The notes under the pieces are model-generated. The model was not told the DNA's origin. It did no database searches and was given only the letters and a program-made list of their open reading frames with translations. A DNA stretch of 36,098 nucleotides from Kofleriaceae bacterium (lineage in GTDB: Bacteria > Myxococcota_A > Polyangia > Haliangiales > Haliangiaceae): NCBI GenBank assembly GCA_013368795.1, contig JABFXX010000581.1, forward strand, positions 1 through 36,098. Direction: 5' to 3'. The position numbers were made by a program, and so were the translations under genes. Shown piece by piece: positions 25,621-32,651 of this stretch; position 1 is the stretch's first letter, and the number at the start of each line of letters is the position of its first letter.

Positions 25621-26216
25621 CGGCGAGCCGCCCACCGCGCGTGAAGCGCGAATCGCAGCCGCTCGCCGACGAACGTCCGCACCGCGAGCAGCGCGCCCAC
25701 CGCCGGCACGATCGCGAGCCACGGCACGTGCGTCAGCAGGATCGCGCCGGCGAGTGCCGCGTAGAGGCCGGCCTTGCGCACACCTCGACGCACGCGGCCC
25801 GCGTCGGGCGTGACGCGCGGACGCTGGACGTCGGCGCCTGTGCACGCGCGGACCGATGCGAGGTCACCTCGCCACCAGGCAACGGCACGGCGCGCGCCGA
25901 GCATCCGGCCGATCGCGGGCGCAGTCTCCGCATCGGCGCGCATCTCGTCGACGATCGCCTGCGGTGGCCGATCGTGGACGTGCGCCCACGACAGCACGCG
26001 GCCGTCGCCGACGAGGTACGCGTCGCGACATCGGCCGAGCCGGCGAGCGATCCGCGCGATCGCGACTCGCAGCGAGCCGCTCGTGCGCGCGACGCGAAGG
26101 CCGTACGCCGAGCAGCTCTCGTGGCCCGCGAAGCTGCACGCCGCGCGAAAGGGTCCGCGCCCCGAGAGGAAGCGCCGGTAGAACAGGATGAGGCCGACGA
26201 GCAGTGCGGTCAGCAC
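25563..26216 (-). CDS. YidD-domain protein with long C-terminal extension
   Basis: 217 aa. The N-terminus (residues 9-40) is a YidD/haemolytic-type domain: LILFYRRFLSG, then CSFAGHESCSAYGLRVA, matching the LIRFYQRFISP...CRFxPTCSEYA pattern of the membrane protein insertion efficiency factor. YidD is normally about 70-85 aa; here 150 further residues follow, including an Arg-rich part and a hydrophobic segment (GLYAALAGAILLTHVPWLAIVPAVGALLAV). GTG at 26216 overlaps the stop of the Cys-rich gene upstream by seven bases. The gene is not near rpmH/rnpA/yidC, where yidD usually sits, so it is a divergent, possibly specialised member. Alternative starts farther upstream would overlap the neighbour extensively. 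Confidence 0.75.
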   Translation of the reverse strand: MLTALLVGLILFYRRFLSGRGPFRAACSFAGHESCSAYGLRVARTSGSLRVAIARIARRLGRCRDAYLVGDGRVLSWAHVHDRPPQAIVDEMRADAETAPAIGRMLGARRAVAWWRGDLASVRACTGADVQRPRVTPDAGRVRRGVRKAGLYAALAGAILLTHVPWLAIVPAVGALLAVRTFVGERLRFALHARWAARRYGVSGGTGITAPAIPRAK

Positions 26217-26635
26217 AGGTCGCAACCCGGCACGTCGCAGCCGCCGACATCGCAGTGGCCGAGGTCGCAGTGATGGAGCCCGTCGAGCAGATCGCAGGGC
26301 AGGTCGCAGCCGCTGCAGTCGAGCAGGTCGAGATGCGTGAGCGAGCGGTCGCCCGTGTTGCCTGCGACGGGCTTGGCGCGCGCGAGCTTGCCGCGGATCT
26401 CGTCGACCGGCTTCGCGTGCTCGCCCACGGCGTCGAGATCGGCGAGCGCGGCGAGCATCGCCGACTGACCCTGCGCGGTCGCGGCCATCACGAACGTGCC
26501 AGCTTCTGCCGCGTGAAACGTCACGCCCGCGCAGGCGATGTGAAGGCCATCGCGGCGAACGTCGTGTCCCTTCGCTCGTAGATGTGACTCGATGATGTCG
26601 AACGCTCCAGCGATTCCATCGCGATCGTTCCCCAT
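26210..26635 (-). CDS. Small protein with C-terminal Cys-Asp repeat, coupled to YidD-domain gene
   Basis: 141 aa, unrecognised. Residues 1-100 form a soluble alpha/beta-looking domain (GIAGAFDIIESHLRAKGHDV, GLHIACAGVTFHAA). The last 35 residues contain eight Cys at 107, 110, 114, 123, 128, 133, 138 and 141, mostly in CDxxx units (CDLGH, CDVGG, CDVPG, CDLC) with period five. Such spacing suggests metal binding or a disulphide/crosslinked tail. Its TGA lies inside the start region of the YidD-domain gene, so the two are translated together. ATG at 26635; a candidate promoter TTGACA/CAGGTT ends about nine bases before it. Confidence 0.72.
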   Translation of the reverse strand: MGNDRDGIAGAFDIIESHLRAKGHDVRRDGLHIACAGVTFHAAEAGTFVMAATAQGQSAMLAALADLDAVGEHAKPVDEIRGKLARAKPVAGNTGDRSLTHLDLLDCSGCDLPCDLLDGLHHCDLGHCDVGGCDVPGCDLC

Positions 26636-26644
26636 TACGAAGCA

Positions 26645-26672
26645 ACCTGAGTCGCGCGATCGAGGTGTCAAC
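26645..26672 (-). promoter_or_regulatory. Candidate promoter TTGACA-N16-CAGGTT
   Basis: On the minus strand TTGACA at 26672-26667 is a perfect -35 and CAGGTT at 26650-26645 a weak -10 with a 16-base spacer. The start of transcription would fall within about three bases of the ATG at 26635. The rest of the 127-base divergent gap also has TAGACT at 26685-26690 on the plus strand, 72 bases before the DUF1993 start. Confidence 0.4.
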
Positions 26673-26762
26673 GTCACGCACACTAGACTCCCGAGTTCAA
26701 CTAGCCGATTGGCTAACCGCGTCACGCTCTGCTCCCGCGCGCGGCGTGTTACGCCCGTGGCC

Positions 26763-27266
26763 ATGAACCCCCACGTCATCATCCTCGAAATGAAGAAGCT
26801 CCTCGGTCAGCTCGACACGTGGCTCGACAAGGCGGTCGCGTACGGCGAGGCCAAGAAGTTCGATCCGAACGTGCTCGCGCAGTCGCGCCTCGCGCCCGAC
26901 ATGTTCGCGTTCGTGCGCCAGGTGCAGTCGACGTGCGATTCGGCGAAGTTCGCCGCCGCGCGCACGGCGGGCAAGGACGCGCCGTCGCATCCCGATACCG
27001 AGCAGACGATCGACGACCTGAAGAAGCGCGTCGCGACCGTCATCGCGTACCTCGGCACGTTCAGCGCGAAGGACTTCGAGGGCGCAGACGAGCGCTCGAT
27101 CTCGCTGCCGCGCTGGGAAGGCAAGTCGATGAGTGCGACGAACTACCTCGTCGAGCACGCGCAGCCGAACTTCTTCTTCCACCTGACGACGACGTACGCG
27201 CTCCTTCGCCATGCCGGCGTCGATGTCGGGAAGCGCGATTTTCTCGGCCCGATGACCTGGCGCTGA
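26763..27266 (+). CDS. DUF1993 family protein
   Basis: 167 aa cytoplasmic helical protein. The family pattern is clear: LGQLDTWLDKAVAYGEAKKFDPNVLAQSRLAPDMFAF near the start, FVRQVQSTCDSAKFAAARTAG, DDLKKRVATVIAYLGT, and the final NFFFHLTTTYALLRHAGVDVGKRDFLG. DUF1993 is related to the DinB/YfiT four-helix bundle fold; biochemical role unknown. ATG at 26763 aligns with the family start; the longer in-frame reading from 26592 is rejected. Its stop abuts the stop of the small convergent gene. Confidence 0.9.
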   Translation: MNPHVIILEMKKLLGQLDTWLDKAVAYGEAKKFDPNVLAQSRLAPDMFAFVRQVQSTCDSAKFAAARTAGKDAPSHPDTEQTIDDLKKRVATVIAYLGTFSAKDFEGADERSISLPRWEGKSMSATNYLVEHAQPNFFFHLTTTYALLRHAGVDVGKRDFLGPMTWR

Positions 27267-27536
27267 TCACTTCGTCGCGCGGAAGTCGTCCGGGTCGATA
27301 CCTCTCTCCTCGGGGACGAGCTCCATCTCGACCTCGAACGGTCCGGCCTCGGTGACGACGACAACCTCCTCGCCGACGATCACCGGTTCGTCGAGATCCC
27401 TCTCGATATCCGAGAGCACCGCGTCGAGATTCCGCTCGAACTTCCTGGCCCGGAAATGCCGGATCGCGAAGACGGTTCCTGCGGCGGCCCCGGCTCCGAT
27501 CGTCCCGAGCATGATGAGTTTGGTTGACGTCTTCAT
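27267..27536 (-). CDS. Small single-pass membrane protein
   Basis: 89 aa, unrecognised. One hydrophobic segment near the N-terminus (LIMLGTIGAGAAAGTVFAI), followed by a basic stretch (RHFRARKFER) and an acidic domain (LDEPVIVGEEVVVVTEAGPFEVEMELVPEE). A GAGAG ribosome-site-like sequence lies six bases before the ATG, and TACGTT at 27559-27554 may be its -10. Stop codon directly adjoins that of the DUF1993 gene. The size, spacing and codon pattern look genuine, but no homologue is recognised. Confidence 0.65.
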   Translation of the reverse strand: MKTSTKLIMLGTIGAGAAAGTVFAIRHFRARKFERNLDAVLSDIERDLDEPVIVGEEVVVVTEAGPFEVEMELVPEERGIDPDDFRATK

Positions 27537-27624
27537 GCTCTCTCATCAACAGCAACGTACGTGCCGCGCGCCGTGCGAGGTTCGCCGATGACGTGGTGGC
27601 GGTGTGATTGCAGTGCATCACCGC

Positions 27625-28530
27625 ATGGCGAACAACGGGACCACTCACGCGCAAGAACACGTCGATAGCCATCCCAAGCCGCCGTTTCCGGCGAAGAAGC
27701 TCGAGAAGCCCGGCCTCGAGTCGAAGCTCGAGCCGAGGCCGCAGTACGAGGCGCCGACCTATCACCCCGCGGACAAGCTCGCCGGCAAGCGTGCGCTCGT
27801 GACCGGCGGTGATTCGGGCATCGGCCGTGCTGTCGCGGTGATCTTTGCGCGCGAGGGTGCGGATATCGCCATCAACTATCTTCCGGCGGAACAGAGCGAC
27901 GCCGAGGAGACCAAGCGCGCGGTCGAGTCACACGGGCGCAAATGCATCCTCATCCCGGGCGATCTGACTGATGAGAAATTCTGTCACGAGCTCGTCGAGC
28001 GCGCGGTCAAGGAGCTCGGTGGTCTCGACATCCTCGTGTCGAACGCGGCGCATCAGAACCGCAAGACGATCCACGAGCTGAGCCCCGAGGAGTTCGATCG
28101 CACGTTCAAGACGAACGTCTATGCGTACTACCTCCTGACGAAGGCCGCGATCCCGCACTTGCCTCGCGGCGGCTCGATCATCGCGACGAGCTCGAGCACC
28201 GGCTATCGCGGCAGCGAGGAGCTGCCCGACTACTCGGCGACGAAGGGCGCGATCAACCAGTTCACGAAGGTGCTCGCGAAGCAGCTCGTCGACAAACGGA
28301 TCCGCGTCAACGCGGTCGCGCCGGGACCGGTGTGGACACCGCTGAACCCTGCCGACGAAGGTCTGCCTCCGGAGGACGTCGCGCACTTCGGCGAGAAGAC
28401 GCCGCTGGAGCGTCCCGCGCAGCCCGAAGAGATCGCACCGGCGTACGTGTTCCTGGCGTCGGAGGCCGACTCGAGCTTCATCACCGGCATCATCTTGCCG
28501 GTGCTCGGCGGCGAGACCATCGGCGCGTGA
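27625..28530 (+). CDS. Short-chain dehydrogenase/reductase, YhdF/YghA-like
   Basis: 301 aa NAD(P)-dependent SDR. The N-terminal extension (SHPKPPFPAKKLEKPGLESK and PRPQYEAPTYHPADKL) is typical of the YhdF/YdaD/YghA subgroup of stress-related SDRs. Cofactor motif TGGDSGIG at 60-67, SN-AA at 139-142 (usually NNAA/SNAA), catalytic Ser189/190, Tyr203 and Lys207 in YSATKGA, and the terminal GxILPVLGGE. Substrate unknown; E. coli YghA reduces aldehydes. ATG at 27625 is preferred over the in-frame GTG at 27604. The following outer-membrane gene begins 39 bases after the stop. Confidence 0.93.
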   Translation: MANNGTTHAQEHVDSHPKPPFPAKKLEKPGLESKLEPRPQYEAPTYHPADKLAGKRALVTGGDSGIGRAVAVIFAREGADIAINYLPAEQSDAEETKRAVESHGRKCILIPGDLTDEKFCHELVERAVKELGGLDILVSNAAHQNRKTIHELSPEEFDRTFKTNVYAYYLLTKAAIPHLPRGGSIIATSSSTGYRGSEELPDYSATKGAINQFTKVLAKQLVDKRIRVNAVAPGPVWTPLNPADEGLPPEDVAHFGEKTPLERPAQPEEIAPAYVFLASEADSSFITGIILPVLGGETIGA

Positions 28531-28537
28531 GGCAACC

Positions 28538-28556
28538 GCCGCGCGAACCGCGCGGT
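28538..28556 (+). other. Intergenic hairpin without T-tract
   Basis: CCGCGCG (28539-28545) and CGCGCGG (28549-28555) pair around a three-base loop, directly after the SDR stop and before TAGCCT. There is no run of T, so it is not a classical terminator; it may simply be GC-rich sequence or weaken readthrough. Confidence 0.3.
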
Positions 28557-28558
28557 CG

Positions 28559-28564
28559 TAGCCT
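28559..28564 (+). promoter_or_regulatory. TAGCCT -10-like box
   Basis: TAGCCT ends five bases before the ATG at 28570, the shortest spacing of the nine boxes found. No Shine-Dalgarno is present, so a leaderless mRNA is predicted. Confidence 0.38.
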
Positions 28565-28569
28565 CCGAA

Positions 28570-29703
28570 ATGTTCGCGAAGCAGACGTGCGTGTCTGCCT
28601 CGCTCGTCGCGTTGCTTGGAGGGTCGGTGACCGCATATGCGGACGCGGATCCGGAGGAGCCCGCGTCGGGTGAGGTGCATCCCGAGGACGACGAACCCGC
28701 GGAGCCCGTCGAGGCACCGGGCACAACCGCGCCGGTCACACCGCCGGAGAAGCCGAGGTCCGGCATCTTCATGATCGGCGCCGGGTTCTCGAGCGTCGAG
28801 TCGTTCATCGCGACCGCGACGATCGCGCAGCCGAACCTGTTCGGCACCGGCTACGGGCTCGGGCTCACGGCGCGCGTGTCGAAGCTGCGCCAGCTGTTCG
28901 CGCTTCGGTTCAGGGATCCGTCGCTGTTTCGCAGCGGCTACGCGCTGACGACGGACCTGTTCCACGACGAGCGGGTGCTTCCGGGCTTCACGCGCAGGTC
29001 GACCGGTGGTGTGCTGTCGCTGTCGCGCGAGATCGCGCCGCACCTGCAGGCATTCGCGTCCTACAGGCTCGAGCAGGTATCGCAGAAGAACGACGTCGGC
29101 TGGATCGCGCGCTCGACGGGCCTCGGTGAGGAGCCACCGATCGATCCGTTGATCTCGTCGCTGCGCGGCGGGCTCGAGTACAACACGCTCGACGATCCGC
29201 TCGCGCCGACGCGAGGCACGCGCATCGGCGGCTCGATCGAGGTCGCACATCGGGGCCTCGGCTCGGACGTCAACCTCGTGCGCACGGAGGCATGGGCGAG
29301 CACGCATGCGCCACTCGGCCCGTTCACGCTGCACCTCGGCGGCCGCTTGTCGGCGGTCAGCGGCGAGGTACCGCGCACGGAGCGCCTGTTCCTGGATCCT
29401 CGCGAGGTCCGCGGATTCGTGCCCGGTGAGCTCGGACCCGTCGACGGGTGGGGCATGCCGGTGGGAGGGACGATGAAGGTCACAGGTCGCGCCGAGCTCG
29501 AGCTGCCGCTGCTTCGCAAGGCCGGCATCTCCGCGGTCGGCTTTCTCGACGCGGGCGGCGTGTTCGACCGCGGCCTCGGCGCGACCGGCATGTCCTACGG
29601 CGTCGGCTTCATCTGGCGGTCGCCGATCGGTCCGCTTCGGTTCGACTGGGCGTGGCGGCCCGACGGCGGTCCGCCGATTTTCGGGTTCGCCATCGGCTTC
29701 TGA
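28570..29703 (+). CDS. POTRA-less Omp85/BamA-superfamily outer-membrane protein
   Basis: 377 aa. Signal peptide (MFAKQTCVSASLVALLGGSVTAYA) then an acidic/Pro linker (residues 25-62) and immediately the barrel of the bacterial surface antigen family: GAGFSSVESFIATATIAQPNLFGTG and GLTARVSKLRQLFALRFRDP (quoted in parts) are the BamA-type first strands; RSTGGVLSLSREI, YNTLDDPLAPTRGTRIGG, and the C-terminal GVGFIWRSPIGPLRFDWAW follow. It ends in Phe like other Bam substrates. No POTRA domain is present, unlike BamA or TamA, and length agrees with a barrel alone. It resembles the N-terminally short Omp85 class. Predicted outer-membrane insertase, translocator or lipid channel; role uncertain. Confidence 0.88.
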   Translation: MFAKQTCVSASLVALLGGSVTAYADADPEEPASGEVHPEDDEPAEPVEAPGTTAPVTPPEKPRSGIFMIGAGFSSVESFIATATIAQPNLFGTGYGLGLTARVSKLRQLFALRFRDPSLFRSGYALTTDLFHDERVLPGFTRRSTGGVLSLSREIAPHLQAFASYRLEQVSQKNDVGWIARSTGLGEEPPIDPLISSLRGGLEYNTLDDPLAPTRGTRIGGSIEVAHRGLGSDVNLVRTEAWASTHAPLGPFTLHLGGRLSAVSGEVPRTERLFLDPREVRGFVPGELGPVDGWGMPVGGTMKVTGRAELELPLLRKAGISAVGFLDAGGVFDRGLGATGMSYGVGFIWRSPIGPLRFDWAWRPDGGPPIFGFAIGF

Positions 29704-29708
29704 CGCGA

Positions 29709-30500
29709 CTACAGCGCGTCCTCGGACTCCGGGCGCGCGTTCTGACTCGCGGTGTAGGTCGCGCGACGGATCGCGTGGACGAGACCGACGGGCTTGAGCA
29801 CGCCGCGAAACGGATCGAACCGCAGCGCCTCCTGATCGAGGTCGACGGGGTTCTCGAGCTGGACGCGCGCGACGTGGTGCCAACGGAGCGTCAACGTGCG
29901 GCGTGCCTCGAGCCACCACGCGGCACGTCCCATCTCGACCGCACGTGCGAGCTTGGTGACGCGGTTGCCCTGCAGGTGAACCGGATGGTCGGGGACGAGG
30001 CGAATCTCGATCCGGCCGACCGAGTGCTCGAACGGCGACACGGCCCAGTAGCGGTTCGTCGTGAAGTCGCTCGCGTTCGTGAAGAACGGCGACGCGAGCA
30101 TCGTCAGCGGGCTGCGGATCGTCGCGGTCAACAGGTCGGTGTCGCCGGGGTGCGCGACGTGATCGAACACGGGACTCGGGCCGCGGCGAAAGCGCATCGC
30201 CATGCCGAGCACGTCGAAATACTCGAAGTCACCGCGCCACAGCGCAGCCGACAGCCGCACGAGCACGCGCCCGGTGAGCTCGCGGCCGAGCGGGGCAAGC
30301 GGGTTGTCGAGGATCGGCTCGACCCAGCCCTCGTACGTATGTCCCTCGGGATGGAACATCCGGCCCTGACGCGCACGACTGATCGCAGCGACGTACGGCG
30401 CCCACCATCGACCGATCGCCGCGCCGATCCGCTCTCGGAGACCTTCGGATTCGCCGCCAGCCACTGAAACCATGGTGTCGATCGCGCGGGAACCGAGCAT
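29709..30500 (-). CDS. Hypothetical protein, possible remote catalase-like fold
   Basis: 263 aa, no signal peptide. Not firmly recognised. The stretch VRLSAALWR...FDVLGMAMRF...DTDLLTATI resembles the VRFS...D..G.A.KF...DL...T region of catalase-related haem proteins, and GRMFHPEGHTYEG lies where the distal His loop might be. The rest (NRYWAVSPFEHSVGRIEIRLVP) has no match I recall. Haem binding is a guess. Start uncertain between ATG at 30545, 30500 and 30473; 30500 is a compromise, with TTGCAT about ten bases upstream. It converges on the Omp85 gene with five bases between stops. Confidence 0.55.
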   Translation of the reverse strand: MLGSRAIDTMVSVAGGESEGLRERIGAAIGRWWAPYVAAISRARQGRMFHPEGHTYEGWVEPILDNPLAPLGRELTGRVLVRLSAALWRGDFEYFDVLGMAMRFRRGPSPVFDHVAHPGDTDLLTATIRSPLTMLASPFFTNASDFTTNRYWAVSPFEHSVGRIEIRLVPDHPVHLQGNRVTKLARAVEMGRAAWWLEARRTLTLRWHHVARVQLENPVDLDQEALRFDPFRGVLKPVGLVHAIRRATYTASQNARPESEDAL

Positions 30501-30556
30501 GGCTGGAGACGATGCAACGGTCGCGCCGCGGCACCTGCAATGCATCGCGCCCGATC

Positions 30557-30970
30557 ATGCCGCAGTACCACGTGGAGCCGACGGCAGAGAGTCACTTCTC
30601 CTGGCTGCGTACGCGCCTCTCCGTCGACCGCACGTTCATGTCCTGGGTGCGCACAGCTGCATCGATGATCGGGTTCGGGTTCACGATCGTGCAGTTCTTC
30701 GAGCACCTCTCCAAGCTGGAGGAGTTCGAGGCACCGAGACTACCGCACGCTCCGCTGGTCCTCGGCCTGGCGCTCATCGGCACCGGCGTCATCGGGTTGG
30801 CGATCGCGCTCTACGAGCACGCGACGGCTGTTCGCCATCTCGAGGAGCCGCAGTTCAGGGATATCGCCGACCCGCACATGCACAAGGGGTCCGCATTCGT
30901 CATCGCGATCGCGATGATCGTGACGGGCATCGTCGCGTTTGGCTCGATCGTCATGCGGGCGCTGTTCTGA
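30557..30970 (+). CDS. DUF202 (YidH-like) membrane protein
   Basis: 137 aa. The cytoplasmic N-terminus carries the DUF202 pattern SWLRTRLSVDRTFMSWVRTAASMIGFGFTIVQFF (residues 15-48, shown in parts), followed by LVLGLALIGTGVIGLAIALYEH and FVIAIAMIVTGIVAFGSIVM as further spans. DUF202 proteins are small inner-membrane proteins of unknown role. ATG at 30557 aligns with the family; an in-frame ATG at 30512 is rejected. No strong ribosome site. The next gene, aspartate decarboxylase, follows after 76 bases with its own ribosome site, so the two may or may not share a transcript. Confidence 0.88.
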   Translation: MPQYHVEPTAESHFSWLRTRLSVDRTFMSWVRTAASMIGFGFTIVQFFEHLSKLEEFEAPRLPHAPLVLGLALIGTGVIGLAIALYEHATAVRHLEEPQFRDIADPHMHKGSAFVIAIAMIVTGIVAFGSIVMRALF

Positions 30971-30997
30971 CGCGTGACCTACGCAGCGTCGCCGGGC

Positions 30998-31044
30998 CCT
31001 CTGCTTGCACCGATGTCGAACAGAGGACCGCTGAAGCGGAGGAG
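30998..31044 (+). promoter_or_regulatory. Leader elements of aspartate decarboxylase gene
   Basis: A 6-bp inverted repeat CCTCTG/CAGAGG (30998-31003 and 31021-31026) is followed by a small hairpin CCGC-TGAA-GCGG and then GGAGGAG at 31038-31044, a strong Shine-Dalgarno two to four bases before the ATG at 31047. This is the strongest ribosome site in the window. The hairpin ends inside it, so it could affect access. Confidence 0.45.
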
Positions 31045-31046
31045 AC

Positions 31047-32651
31047 ATGGAGACGTCCACACTCGATCAGCTGAGCCCGTTCGAGCTCAAGGACGAGCTC
31101 ATCCGGTACGCGAAGGACTTCACGCAATCGAAGGCGGCGACGCACAAGTTCCTCAACGCGGGACGCGGCAACCCGAACTGGATCGCGACGACGCCACGCG
31201 AGGCGTTCTTCCTCCTCGGGCGCTTCGGTATCCAGGAGTCCAAGCTCGTGTGGGACGAGCCGGACCTCGGCGGGATGCCGCACGAGATGGAGATCGCCGA
31301 GCGGCTCGCCGAGTTCGTGCAGGACCACGCGGAGGATGCGGGTGCGCAGATGCTGTCGAAGGCGATCGACTATGGCGTGCGCAACCTCGGGTTCGATGCC
31401 GACATGTTCGTGCACGAGCTCACCGACGCGATCGTCGGCGACTCGTACCCCGAGCCCGACCGCATGCTGATGCACTGCGAGGCGACCGTTCGCCGCTACC
31501 TCGAGAAGGTCATGTTCGATGACCATCCACCGGAGGGCGTGCTCGACATCTTTGCCGTCGAGGGCAGCACGGCTGCGATGTGTTACCTGTTCGAGAGCCT
31601 GTTTCACAATCGCATCCTCCGGCAAGGCGACACGATCGCGCTCGGCACGCCGCTGTTCACGCCATACGTCGACCTGCCGCACTACGCCGACTTCAAGCTC
31701 GCGACCGTCGAGGTCAGGCAGGGCTCGATGGCGGACGGTCGCAACACCTGGCAGTACACGGATGACCAGCTCGAGAAGCTGCTCGATCCGAACGTCAAGG
31801 CGTTCGTCCTCGTGAACCCGTCGAACCCGGCGTCGTTCGCGATGGCACCGGAGACGCAGAAGAAGATCGTCGACCTCGTCACGACCAAGCGTCCCGACCT
31901 GATCATCGTGACCGACGACGTGTACGGGACGTTCGTCGACGGCTTTCGCTCGCTGGCTGCGGATCTGCCGCGCAACACGCTGCTCGTGTACTCGTACTCG
32001 AAGTACTTCGGCTGCACCGGCTGGCGGCTCGGCGCGCTCGGCCTGCACGAGGACAACATCATCGACGAGAGGCTGGCGGCGCTGCCCGAGACCGACCGCG
32101 AGGCGCTGCGCGAGCGCTACGCGTCGCTGACGACCGGACCCGAGAAGCTCAAGTTCATCGACCGCGTCGTCGCCGATAGCCGCGATGTCGCGCTCGACCA
32201 CACGGCGGGACTGTCGACGCCGCAGCAGGTGCAGATGGCGCTGTTCTCGCTGTTCGCGCTCGTCGACGAGGAGGACCGCTATCAGAAGCGCTGCCGCGAG
32301 ATCATCCACGAGCGCTTTCAGGCGCTGCTCCGCGGCCTCGAGATCGAGCTGCCCGAGGATCCGCTGCGTGTCGGCTACTACGCCGACTTCGATCTCGAGG
32401 CGTGGGGCCGTCACGTCATCGGCGCGGACTTCGCCGACTACGTGATGCAGCACCCCGATCCGATCGACGTCGTGCTCGGCCTCGCACGCGACTACGGCAC
32501 CGTGCTCCTGACCGGCAGCGGCTTCAACGGCCCGGCCTGGTCCGTGCGGGTGTCGCTCGCGAACCTCGACGCCGAGGACTACGAACAGATCGGTCGAGAC
32601 CTCAAGGAGATCGTGTCGAACGCGGTCCAGCGCTGGCGAAACGCCCACTGA
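31047..32651 (+). CDS. asdA: Bifunctional aspartate aminotransferase/L-aspartate 4-decarboxylase
   Basis: 534 aa PLP fold-type I enzyme. The N-terminal block LNAGRGNPNWIATTPREAFFLLG (residues 36-58, quoted in pieces) and the total length are specific to the AsdA/Asp beta-decarboxylase family, which converts L-aspartate to L-alanine plus CO2 and also transaminates aspartate. PLP-site residues: VEGSTAAMCY near 171-180, NPSNP (257-261), DDVYG (290-294), and SYSK with the Schiff-base Lys319, then GCTGWRLG. Cytoplasmic. In other bacteria AsdA works with the AspT antiporter to generate proton motive force; AspT is absent here, but a SulP permease converges on the gene. Strong Shine-Dalgarno upstream. 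Confidence 0.95.
   Translation: METSTLDQLSPFELKDELIRYAKDFTQSKAATHKFLNAGRGNPNWIATTPREAFFLLGRFGIQESKLVWDEPDLGGMPHEMEIAERLAEFVQDHAEDAGAQMLSKAIDYGVRNLGFDADMFVHELTDAIVGDSYPEPDRMLMHCEATVRRYLEKVMFDDHPPEGVLDIFAVEGSTAAMCYLFESLFHNRILRQGDTIALGTPLFTPYVDLPHYADFKLATVEVRQGSMADGRNTWQYTDDQLEKLLDPNVKAFVLVNPSNPASFAMAPETQKKIVDLVTTKRPDLIIVTDDVYGTFVDGFRSLAADLPRNTLLVYSYSKYFGCTGWRLGALGLHEDNIIDERLAALPETDREALRERYASLTTGPEKLKFIDRVVADSRDVALDHTAGLSTPQQVQMALFSLFALVDEEDRYQKRCREIIHERFQALLRGLEIELPEDPLRVGYYADFDLEAWGRHVIGADFADYVMQHPDPIDVVLGLARDYGTVLLTGSGFNGPAWSVRVSLANLDAEDYEQIGRDLKEIVSNAVQRWRNAH

Noticed and set aside
28538-28556. GC hairpin after the SDR as a rho-independent terminator
   Set aside because: No T-tract follows, and the next gene has its own box; kept only as a low-confidence hairpin.
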